Assembly: GCA_904420265.1 (NCBI GenBank)
Contig: CAJFUU010000323.1
Location: 1 to 7,811, forward strand
Length of the DNA stretch: 7,811 bases
DNA from: an uncultured Clostridia bacterium
GTDB taxonomy: Bacteria; Bacillota; Clostridia; Christensenellales; Aristaeellaceae
Direction of reading: 5' to 3'
Part shown: positions 1-5,170 of the stretch, piece after piece
Position numbering within the stretch: position 1 is the stretch's first letter
How the letters are laid out: every line of letters begins with the position of its first letter
Notes under the pieces: model-generated
What the model was told of the DNA's origin: nothing
The model's input: the letters and a program-made list of their open reading frames with translations, nothing else
Databases searched by the model: none
Program-made: the position numbers and the translations under genes

Positions 1-1437
1 GAACTGATTCGCCTGCTGAATAAGCGCGGCGTGCGCTTTGCCAAGGCGCTGGACATCGCCCGGCGCGTGTTTTCCTATACCAACCATACGGTGATGCAGG
101 AAGCGCTGGAAAAGTGGGATGTGGAACTTCTGCGCAGCGTGGCCCCGGAAATCGCCCGCATTATTCTGCGCATCGACGAGACCTTCCGCAAGGAACTGGC
201 CCTGCGCGGCGTGGACGCAAACGGCCTGGCCATCGTCGAAAACGGCCAGGCGCACATGGCGCGCTTGTCCGTATATGCCACCCACGCGGTCAACGGCGTG
301 GCGGAAATCCATTCGGAACTGCTCAAACGCACCGTGTTCCGCCGCTTCTACGAATTGTATCCGGACCGCTTTACCAACGTCACCAACGGCGTCACCCAGC
401 GGCGCTGGCTGCTTCTGTGCAACCCGGAACTTTCGCGGCTGATCGCCGGGCGCATCGGTACGGGTTTCGCCACCGATTTGCCCGCGCTCAAGGCGCTGGC
501 TCCGCGCATTGAGGGCATGGCAGACGCGTTTATGGAGGTCAAGCGCCTCAAAAAGCGGCAGCTTGCCGCGTTCGTCGCAAAACATGACGGCGTTGAACTG
601 AACCCCTCGTTCATGTTCGACGTGCAAATCAAACGGCTGCACGAATACAAGCGCCAGCTGATGAACGCCCTGTCCATTTACGACCTTTACTGCGAATACA
701 AGGCGGGCAACTTGCCGGATTTCACGCCTACGGCCTTCATCTTCGGGGCCAAATCCGCGCCCGGCTACGCGCGCGCCAAGGCGATTATCTACTTCATCAA
801 CCGCCTTGCCGCAATGATCAACGCCGACGAGGACGCGCGCAAGGTCATGCAGGTGGTGTTCGTGCAAAACTACAACTGCTCCTACGCGGAAAAAATCATC
901 CCCGCCGCCGACCTGTCCGAACAGATTTCTCCGGCGGGCACCGAGGCCAGCGGCACCGGCAATATGAAGCTGATGCTCAACGGCGCGCCTACCATCGGCA
1001 CCTACGACGGCGCCAACGTGGAAATCGTTCAGGAAGCCGGCGTGGAAAACAACTATATCTTCGGCGCCACGGTGGAAGAATTGCGCGATTTGCAGGGCTA
1101 TAACCCGCGCGCGCTCTACGAAGAAAACCCCCGCATCCGCCGCGCCGTGGACGCGCTGACGCTGTTTGACGATCCCGGCATGGAGCCGGACCGGGAAGGC
1201 TCGCTGCGCGAATTGCGCGCCTCGCTGCTCGACGGCGCAAGCTGGCATGCGCCCGACCATTACTACATCCTCAAGGACTTCATGCCCTACCAGGAGGCGC
1301 GCCTGCGCGCCATGCGCGATTACCGCGAAGACCCCCGCGGCTACGCGCTCAAGTGCCTGCGCAACATCGCCGGCGCCGGTAAGTTCTCCTCCGACCGCTC
1401 TGTGCGCCTGTACGCGGAGAATATCTGGAAGCTGTAA
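1..1437 (+). CDS. glgP: Glycogen/maltodextrin phosphorylase, C-terminal part (5' truncated by window edge)
   Basis: PLP-dependent cytosolic phosphorylase that releases glucose-1-phosphate from the non-reducing ends of alpha-1,4-glucans (GT35 family). The frame is open from base 1, so the gene starts outside the window; 478 residues remain of a family that usually has about 800, which leaves most of the N-terminal domain outside. Visible family motifs in order: YTNHT, a NGVAEIHSELLK block with the conserved active-site histidine, NVTNGVTQRRW, FDVQIKRLHEYKRQ, FGAKSAPGY, EKIIPAADLSEQIS, and EASGTGNMK, whose lysine (codon 967-969) is the PLP Schiff-base residue. The end FSSDRSVRLYAENIW is the normal family C-terminus, so the 3' end is intact. 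No same-strand protein gene follows until 3177, so it is probably the last gene of its transcript. Bacterial GlgP and MalP cannot be separated by eye; no frameshift is seen. Confidence 0.95.
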   Translation, partial: ELIRLLNKRGVRFAKALDIARRVFSYTNHTVMQEALEKWDVELLRSVAPEIARIILRIDETFRKELALRGVDANGLAIVENGQAHMARLSVYATHAVNGVAEIHSELLKRTVFRRFYELYPDRFTNVTNGVTQRRWLLLCNPELSRLIAGRIGTGFATDLPALKALAPRIEGMADAFMEVKRLKKRQLAAFVAKHDGVELNPSFMFDVQIKRLHEYKRQLMNALSIYDLYCEYKAGNLPDFTPTAFIFGAKSAPGYARAKAIIYFINRLAAMINADEDARKVMQVVFVQNYNCSYAEKIIPAADLSEQISPAGTEASGTGNMKLMLNGAPTIGTYDGANVEIVQEAGVENNYIFGATVEELRDLQGYNPRALYEENPRIRRAVDALTLFDDPGMEPDREGSLRELRASLLDGASWHAPDHYYILKDFMPYQEARLRAMRDYREDPRGYALKCLRNIAGAGKFSSDRSVRLYAENIWKL

Positions 1438-1614
1438 GGCGCGCATCCCCCATCGAGGCGGGCGGCGCGCCGTCCGCCCCGGGGCATCGACAGGGCTGAC
1501 AGACTGCCGGCGCGGTAAGAAAGCCTGCAAGACAAGGAAGCAAACCTGCAGGCTGAAGGACTTGCGCAGGCGCAAGCGGCCGACAGGGAAGCTTCGCAAA
1601 ATGGCGAAGTTTCT

Positions 1615-1642
1615 GCCTGTCAAAAAAGCATTTTTGACAGGC
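1615..1642. repeat. Perfect 12-bp hairpin at the head of repeat copy 1
   Basis: GCCTGTCAAAAA, loop AGCA, TTTTTGACAGGC: arms 1615-1626 and 1631-1642 with no mismatch. The A5/T5 tract lies inside the stem, and no T-run follows on either strand, so it is not a canonical intrinsic terminator. A diverged counterpart with the same inner sequence lies at 5937-5968, downstream of tetR. Confidence 0.8.
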
Positions 1643-1850
1643 TGGCGGACGGGGGAAGCATCTCCCCGGCGGCGCGTCTCAAGCTTAGGATTTGAGACGC
1701 GGTTGTTTCGCCTTTGGCAAAACCGCAAAATCCGCAGGATTCTGCGCCCCGGCCATCCTCTTCAAATTTTCGTTCGCACCATATGCGATACAAGCAAAAA
1801 TTGCGAGGATCAATGTTTGTTTTGAAAAACAGGCTTTCCCGGCGCAAAAA
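1615..1850 (+). repeat. Dispersed structured repeat, copy 1
   Basis: Shares modules with 5937-6270. In order: TGTCAAAA hairpin (1615-1642); a short GGCGGACGG...ATCTCCC stretch; hairpin CGCGTCTCAA/TTGAGACGCG (1673-1682, 1692-1701); hairpin CGCA-A-AATCC, loop GCA, GGATT-C-TGCG (1724-1746); a nested hairpin with outer arms CCTC..CAA.TTTT (1757-1770) and AAAA.TTG.GAGG (1796-1808) and inner arms TCGCA/TGCGA (1774-1778, 1784-1788); then a TTTGAAAA...CCCGGCGCAAAA tail near 1822-1850. The strand is set arbitrarily to match copy 2. The right boundary is approximate. It could be an eroded palindromic mobile element or a structured RNA; the sequence alone does not decide. Confidence 0.65.
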
Positions 1851-2088
1851 CCGCCCTGCCCCGACGCGCATGCCCTCGGGTGCGATGAAAGCGCGTAGGG
1901 GCTTCCCTTTTTCGCGCTCTCTTGAGGGATTTTGACAGCTGGAAACTTCGCCGCCTGGCGAAGTTTGCCGCTTTGCGGCTGCATTTGACAATTCCATAGG
2001 GCTTGTCGGCAAATTCGCCGCAGAAAGCAAAAACGGCTTCTGTTTTATCAGGGCCGTCTTTGCGTTTGCGGGCTTTGTCTGCGCCCGG

Positions 2089-2122
2089 AGGCAAGCGGCG
2101 CACGCCGCCCGCCTGGTTTTTT
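2089..2122 (+). terminator. Intrinsic terminator, plus strand
   Basis: AGGC (2089-2092), an AA/CC mismatch, then GCGGC (2095-2099), loop GCAC, GCCGC (2104-2108) and GCCT (2111-2114), followed by GG and six Ts (2117-2122). GC-rich stem plus U-tract on the plus strand. The nearest upstream same-strand gene is glgP, 650 bp away, so it may end a long glgP 3' UTR or an unrecognised non-coding transcript. Confidence 0.6.
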
Positions 2123-2132
2123 CGTCTATATT

Positions 2133-2349
2133 TTGCCGGAAAACGCAATGCCTGTGCGTTTTAGAAACAGATATACGGCGTGTTTTCGTTTTGTACGGTT
2201 TGGCGAAAGGCGGCGCAGCAGCGCTGCATTGCGCCGAAGCCTGACTCTGCCAGGGCGAAAAGCACGCCGCAGCCCTCTTTTCAACGGGAATGGTATACTA
2301 TGCAAAGCGCCCGGAAGCGTGGCCAGGCCAACCCGCCGGACGCTTTTTT
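2133..2349 (+). ncRNA. Possible structured RNA between two plus-strand terminators (speculative)
   Basis: No protein gene fits here. The segment folds well on paper: AAAACGCA/TGCGTTTT, an 8-bp perfect hairpin (2140-2147, 2155-2162); then a rod from 2176 to 2269. The rod closes with CGGCGTG-TTTTCG (2176-2188) against CGAAAA-G-CACGCCG (2256-2269; one bulged G) and continues inward with TGGC/GCCA (2201-2204, 2249-2252), AGGC/GCCT (2208-2211, 2239-2242) and GGCGCA/TGCGCC (2212-2217, 2230-2235). It ends in a hairpin with a T-run (2315-2349). A TATATT at 2127-2132 could be a -10 box, but no good -35 is seen. The rod shape recalls 6S RNA, but no known family could be matched by eye. It could equally be repeat debris. 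Confidence 0.25.
2315..2349 (+). terminator. Terminator-like hairpin with T-run, plus strand
   Basis: AAGCGT (2315-2320) pairs with ACGCTT (2340-2345), with an inner GGC/GCC (2321-2323, 2335-2337); the T-run occupies 2344-2349. It is oriented for plus-strand transcripts, facing the 3' end of the minus-strand peroxiredoxin gene. On the minus strand the hairpin lacks a U-tail, so it would be at best a weak terminator for that gene. Confidence 0.5.
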
Positions 2350-2372
2350 CAGTTTTCTGTTCCTGGGAAGAA

Positions 2373-3044
2373 TTATGCCTTCAGCTTGCGGAAGCAAAGG
2401 AACCAATCCAGGCAGTACTGGTTTTCGTCGCTGGATTCCATGCGTTCCTTGGCCGTTCCACAGGAGCCGGCCGTGGGCACAATCACATCCTCGCCCGGCC
2501 GCCAGTCGGCGGGGGTGGCGCAGTTTTGCTCGTCTGCGATTTGCAGCGCCTGCACAATGCGCTTGATTTCGTCAAAATTCCGGCCGGTAGTGAGGGGATA
2601 ATAGAGAATTGTGCGGATAACCGCCTGCGGATCAATGACGAACACGGCGCGAACCGCCTGCGTGTTGGAGGCCCCGGGCTGGATCATCCCGTATTTATGG
2701 GCCACCTCCATGCGAATGTCTTCAATCAGCGGGAACGTCACTTCCACATGGCGCTTATCCTTCCACTCCAGCTCCTGAATCTTGCGCAGCCAGGCGATAT
2801 GGGCATACAGAGAATCCACCGACAGGCCGATGAGTTCCGTGTTGAGCGCCCTGAACTCCTCCAGCATGGAGGCGAAGGTCATAAATTCCGTGGTGCAAAC
2901 CGGCGTGAAATCCGCCGGATGGGAAAACAGGATGACCCACTTTCCCTTGTAATCCTCCGGGAAACGAATGGTTCCCTGCGTGGTTACGGCCTCAAACGCG
3001 GGCGCGCTTTCGCCGATGGTTGGCATCCTGGTATACTCTTCCAT
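2373..3044 (-). CDS. Peroxiredoxin, Prx6/archaeal-type with C-terminal cysteine pair
   Basis: Cytosolic thiol peroxidase that reduces H2O2 and organic peroxides. The 223-residue protein has the thioredoxin-fold AhpC/TSA domain at about residues 8-140, with the catalytic PxxxTxxC motif at P43-ADF-T47-PV-C50 (peroxidatic Cys50), and a Prx6-type C-terminal extension (about 145-215) containing LYYPLTTGRNFDEI. Other cysteines are C175, C195, C211 and C217. The C211/C217 pair, six residues apart, matches in position the C207/C213 resolving pair known from the Aeropyrum enzyme. The start chosen is the ATG at 3044, because AAAGGAG lies 8 bases before it; an in-frame ATG six codons upstream has no such site. 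Divergent from the AraC-type gene across 132 bp. The reducing partner is not encoded here. Family assignment is very secure; calling C211/C217 resolving residues is inference. Confidence 0.95.
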   Translation of the reverse strand: MEEYTRMPTIGESAPAFEAVTTQGTIRFPEDYKGKWVILFSHPADFTPVCTTEFMTFASMLEEFRALNTELIGLSVDSLYAHIAWLRKIQELEWKDKRHVEVTFPLIEDIRMEVAHKYGMIQPGASNTQAVRAVFVIDPQAVIRTILYYPLTTGRNFDEIKRIVQALQIADEQNCATPADWRPGEDVIVPTAGSCGTAKERMESSDENQYCLDWFLCFRKLKA

Positions 3045-3091
3045 GATAACACTCCTTTCCACAATGGGGCGTACCCCTTTCTTTGTTTAAT

Positions 3092-3147
3092 ATTATATTG
3101 CAAAAATAGCGCTTTTTATAGTATAATAGAATCTGATTATAATACAA
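3092..3147 (-). promoter_or_regulatory. Candidate promoter(s) of the peroxiredoxin gene
   Basis: On the minus strand, TTGTAT (3147-3142), 16-bp spacer, TATACT (3125-3120). A second TATAAT (3097-3092) sits nearer the gene with a poor -35 (TATAAA, 17 bp upstream). A minus-strand TTGACA at 3156-3151 lacks a good -10 at the right distance. The -10 at 3125-3120 overlaps the plus-strand -10 of the AraC-type gene. Confidence 0.4.
3098..3127 (+). promoter_or_regulatory. Candidate promoter of the AraC-family gene
   Basis: TTGCAA (3098-3103), 18-bp spacer, TATAAT (3122-3127), about 50 bp before the start codon. A second TATAAT lies at 3138-3143 with a weak -35. The two form part of an inverted repeat TATAAT-8 bp-ATTATA (3122-3127, 3136-3141) that could be an operator or just AT-rich promoter sequence. 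Confidence 0.5.
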
Positions 3148-3176
3148 TCTTGTCAAAATTACCAATGGGAGGGCTT

Positions 3177-4055
3177 ATGAAGGACATATATGTGGAAGGC
3201 GCGTCCTTTCCCTTTGCGCTTGCGCACAGGAGCATATCGGAATACAGCGTCCATGGGGAATTGCCCCACTGGCACAACGGCATAGAGCTGATCTGCGTTT
3301 CGCAGGGGCACGTCCGCTGTCAGACCAACCAGCACACCTTCCTTTTGCACAAGGGCGACCTGTGCTTTATCAATCAAAAGCAGCTGCACCGGCTCATCCA
3401 GTCCGACGCGGGCGACAGCCGCTATATCGCGCTGTTCATCGGCGCGGGCCTGCTGATTAAACATCCGGCGGTATACGACAAATACATCCTGCCGATGCTG
3501 GAGGAGCCGTCGTTTTCACACATATTGCTTCCGGGCCAGAACAGCAACGCAGGGAAAATTCGCGCGGCGCTCCGGGAAATGGAATTGTACTGGCGGGAGC
3601 GCCCCTGCGGCTACGAATTGGAGCTGATTGCCCTGTGTCACCAGGTGTTTCGCCAGCTCTATCTCGCGTTCATCGAAAAGGAAAACGCCGCCAGCCCCGC
3701 CGACGGCAATATACTGTTGCTGAAAAAAATGATTGAATACCTCGCCGAGCGTTATGCGGAAAATCTGTCGCTGGCGGATGTGGCGCAGGCAGGCCATGTG
3801 AGCAAAAGCAAGTGCTCGCGGCTGTTCAAACAATATACCGGCCTTTCGCCCATCGCCTATTTGATCAGCTACCGCCTGGAAGAGAGCGCCGCCATGCTGC
3901 GCAACAGCCTGGAACCCGTCGCCCGAATCGCGCAGGCCTGCGGTTTTTCCCAGCAGAGTTATTACAACCGCCTGTTTTTTCGCGAATACAAGTGCACGCC
4001 CATGGAGTATCGAAAAGCGAAACAGGCAGACGGCAAAAGCGGCGCCCGGCCCTGA
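3177..4055 (+). CDS. AraC-family transcriptional regulator with N-terminal cupin domain
   Basis: DNA-binding regulator of 292 residues, the usual length. Residues about 15-90 form a cupin-like effector domain with the HWHNGIEL signature (H31, H33, E37), followed by the GDLCFINQ strand typical of AraC N-domains. The C-terminal HTH_18 domain spans about 182-285: first helix-turn-helix LSLADVAQAGHVSKSKCSRLF, second VARIAQACGFSQQSYYNRLF, then the FREYKCTPMEYRK signature. The ATG at 3177 is chosen because GGGAGGG ends just 3 bases before it; an ATG at 3165 in the same frame would overlap that site. It has its own promoter and is divergent from the peroxiredoxin. AraC proteins of this build usually sense sugars or other small ligands, so control of the peroxiredoxin is possible but only suggested by layout. 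Its target and ligand cannot be read from the sequence. Confidence 0.95.
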   Translation: MKDIYVEGASFPFALAHRSISEYSVHGELPHWHNGIELICVSQGHVRCQTNQHTFLLHKGDLCFINQKQLHRLIQSDAGDSRYIALFIGAGLLIKHPAVYDKYILPMLEEPSFSHILLPGQNSNAGKIRAALREMELYWRERPCGYELELIALCHQVFRQLYLAFIEKENAASPADGNILLLKKMIEYLAERYAENLSLADVAQAGHVSKSKCSRLFKQYTGLSPIAYLISYRLEESAAMLRNSLEPVARIAQACGFSQQSYYNRLFFREYKCTPMEYRKAKQADGKSGARP

Positions 4056-4390
4056 TGGGGCCAGTGCAGGATTGCCGCGCGCAGACGCCTTCGCCGTGAG
4101 CAGAACCGCCGGCCTGGTTTGAAAATCGGCGCGGTCTGTCCGCTCGGTTCGCACAAGGAGAACGCCCCTGCCGCCCCGGCAGAGGCAAATGGCAGAGCGC
4201 TCTCCGGCGTCAAAACGCCGGCCGCTCACAGGGATGCCTGCTTTTCACGCTTTGCGCAAAAGGCCTTCGCCTATTGATACGCTTTTGAGATCGGCCCGGT
4301 CTGTCCGCTCGATTCGCGGAAGGAGAACGCCCCGGCCGCTCCGGCAGAGGCGAATGGCAGAGCGCTCTCCGGCGTCAAAATACCGGCCGC
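4056..4390. other. Convergent intergenic region occupied by a direct repeat
   Basis: The 335 bp between the AraC-type gene (+) and the metallo-beta-lactamase-fold gene (-) hold no convincing gene. Most of it is the 165-bp-period direct repeat annotated separately. A short GGCCC/GGGCC stem (4048-4062) spans the AraC stop codon but has no T-run. No clear intrinsic terminator is visible for either gene. Confidence 0.7.
4126..4234. repeat. Direct repeat, copy A (109 bp)
   Basis: Matches 4291-4399 without gaps at 100 of 109 positions by hand count (period 165 bp). It contains the perfect hairpin CCGGCGT-CAAA-ACGCCGG (4204-4221) and the palindrome AGAGCGCTCT (4194-4203). This copy lies wholly between the genes. 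Similarity fades quickly to the left of 4126. Confidence 0.9.
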
Positions 4391-4399
4391 TCACAGGGA
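4291..4399. repeat. Direct repeat, copy B (109 bp), overlapping a gene end
   Basis: Second copy of the 4126-4234 unit. Its last 9 bases (TCACAGGGA, 4391-4399) are the complement of the final two codons and stop of the minus-strand gene at 4391-5026. The hairpin of copy A is damaged here (TACCGG in place of CGCCGG). The palindrome AGAGCGCTCT is kept (4359-4368). Copy A carries the same 9 bases without a gene, which suggests that the gene's 3' flank was duplicated, or that the repeat supplied the gene's present end. Confidence 0.9.
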
Positions 4400-5026
4400 A
4401 AGACAAAAACCGTGGCCAACGGCGATGAATTTCGGCGCAACCGGCCGCAATTCCGTCTTCAACGCCGCCAGCTTTTCCGCGTTGGGAACGCGCTCCGGCC
4501 CGACGGCGTCCACCTCCTCCCGCCAGTCGCCCGCGATGATTTTGCCCGTCCCGTTTCCGCGCCGGGACATGAGGTCGGCGCTGTAAAACACGCCGCTTTT
4601 TTCCTCAAAACACACCAGGCCGTTTTGCAAATGCATCTCTGCGGGACAATCGAAAAAGCGCAGGCGTAATTCCCCATCTTCCAGAACTTCCCCGCCATGA
4701 CAGGAACGAACGTTCCCGGCGTAACCATAGCCGGAAAGCTCGCGCGCGCCCAGGGCGTAACAGAGCGCCGTCGCCTGCGGATATGCCCGCAAAAACACAG
4801 GCAGGCCGCCGCATTCGTCGCTTTCCAGGTGCGATACAAAAATGTATTTCACCGGGCGTTCCCCCAATATGGCGCGGATTTGCGGCAGGTTTTGCTCCGC
4901 TTGGGCGCGCGTGCCGGTGGCAAAGACAATTGCCGGGTCGGCGGCGAGCAGATATTGATGAATGCTGAAATCCATCGGCGGAATATAGGCGCTGAACTGA
5001 TAGAGGTTTTCATAGATTCTCTGCAT
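4391..5026 (-). CDS. Stand-alone flavodiiron-type (ODP) metallo-beta-lactamase-fold protein
   Basis: 211-residue MBL-fold protein resembling the oxygen-binding di-iron domain of flavodiiron proteins (FprA/ROO/NorV) without the flavodoxin domain. Likely metal ligands: H66-L-E68-S-D70 (HxExD as in flavodiiron proteins, not the HxHxDH of hydrolases), H132 in AEMHLQN, D151 in VFYSADL and H205 in the C-terminal VGHG. The residue after D70, usually His, is Glu (E71). In the family such centres reduce O2 or NO with electrons from a flavin or rubredoxin; here the electron donor would have to be separate, so the activity is uncertain, and a sensor or hydrolase role is possible. The start at 5026 has AGGAGG 8 bases upstream; a longer open frame to 5569 has no support and runs antisense through tetR. 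Divergent from tetR, so possibly its target. The 3' end overlaps repeat copy B. Confidence 0.88.
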   Translation of the reverse strand: MQRIYENLYQFSAYIPPMDFSIHQYLLAADPAIVFATGTRAQAEQNLPQIRAILGERPVKYIFVSHLESDECGGLPVFLRAYPQATALCYALGARELSGYGYAGNVRSCHGGEVLEDGELRLRFFDCPAEMHLQNGLVCFEEKSGVFYSADLMSRRGNGTGKIIAGDWREEVDAVGPERVPNAEKLAALKTELRPVAPKFIAVGHGFCLSL

Positions 5027-5047
5027 GGCTGCATCCTCCTGCCGCGC

Positions 5048-5076
5048 TTGACGCATTGCGCGCTGGCACGTATAAT
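5048..5076 (+). promoter_or_regulatory. Strong sigma-A-type promoter of the TetR-family gene
   Basis: TTGACG (5048-5053), exactly 17 bp, TATAAT (5071-5076), giving a leader of about 85-90 nt before the ATG at 5171. It is the clearest promoter in the window. Confidence 0.75.
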
Positions 5077-5077
5077 A

Positions 5078-5091
5078 GCGACAAACGTCGC
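5078..5091. promoter_or_regulatory. Candidate operator between the divergent genes
   Basis: Dyad GCGAC-AAAC-GTCGC (5078-5082, 5087-5091) immediately after the -10 of the tetR promoter, at the expected transcription start. The same half-site recurs as GCGACA (5145-5150) and inverted TGTCGC (5163-5168), bracketing the tetR ribosome binding site. A TetR dimer bound at 5078-5091 could block both directions. Assignment is by position and symmetry only. Confidence 0.4.
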
Positions 5092-5098
5092 AGTTTCT

Positions 5099-5126
5099 AT
5101 CATAGTCATTTTTTATGCGAAAGCAA
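5099..5126 (-). promoter_or_regulatory. Candidate promoter of the MBL-fold gene
   Basis: On the minus strand, TTGCTT (5126-5121), 16-bp spacer, TATGAT (5104-5099). The GCGAC dyad at 5078-5091 would lie just downstream of its start site, so one operator could serve both divergent promoters. Confidence 0.4.
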
Positions 5127-5170
5127 GGTTTTGCTGGCCCGGCTGCGACAAAAAAGGAGGAATGTCGCGC

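Larger units (their letters stand above)
1438..2088. other. Hairpin-rich non-coding region downstream of glgP
   Basis: No reading frame here has both a convincing ribosome binding site and recognisable protein features. It is a string of inverted repeats: AGCCTGCA at 1522-1529 with its complement at 1547-1554; CTTGCGC at 1561-1567 with GCGCAAG at 1570-1576; CTTCGC/GCGAAG at 1592-1609; a 12-bp perfect stem at 1615-1642; a 10-bp stem at 1673-1701; and a 10-bp perfect stem at 1943-1966. The strings GGCGAAGTTT (1603-1612 and 1957-1966) and ATTTTGACAG occur twice, which suggests internal duplication. The part from about 1615 to 1850 is a copy of the dispersed repeat described separately. No canonical U-tailed terminator is seen close behind glgP. 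Confidence 0.7.

Noticed and set aside
1615..1642. The 12-bp hairpin as the glgP terminator
   Set aside because: No T-run follows on either strand and it lies 178 bp from the stop; the A/T tract is inside the stem.
1166..1825. Plus-strand open frame overlapping the end of glgP
   Set aside because: Off-frame shadow of glgP that continues into the hairpin region, with no ribosome binding site or domain.
1620..2030. Minus-strand open frame resembling one at 5754-6215 (shared CGFC and ILxLRR strings), possible small protein family
   Set aside because: The shared residues come from the dispersed repeat. In the aligned block, substitutions are not clearly concentrated at third codon positions (about 8 versus 5 and 6), no ribosome binding site is seen, and the module order differs between copies. 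Best read as spurious translations.
1438..2372. tRNA, SRP RNA, RNase P or tmRNA gene
   Set aside because: No cloverleaf or recognisable conserved sequence of these RNAs was found on either strand.
2133..4055. A very long open frame in phase with the AraC-type gene, extending 1 kb upstream of its start
   Set aside because: The upstream part is the antisense of the peroxiredoxin, gives a non-protein-like translation, and the AraC domain starts properly at 3177 with its own ribosome binding site and promoter.
4126..4399. CRISPR array or integron attC-like repeat
   Set aside because: Only two long, imperfect copies with a 56-bp gap; no short regular repeats and spacers, no cas or integrase genes.
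4697..5170. N-terminally extended reading of the TetR-family protein
   Set aside because: It is antisense to the MBL-fold gene and crosses the TTGACG-17-TATAAT promoter; the TetR domain begins at 5171.
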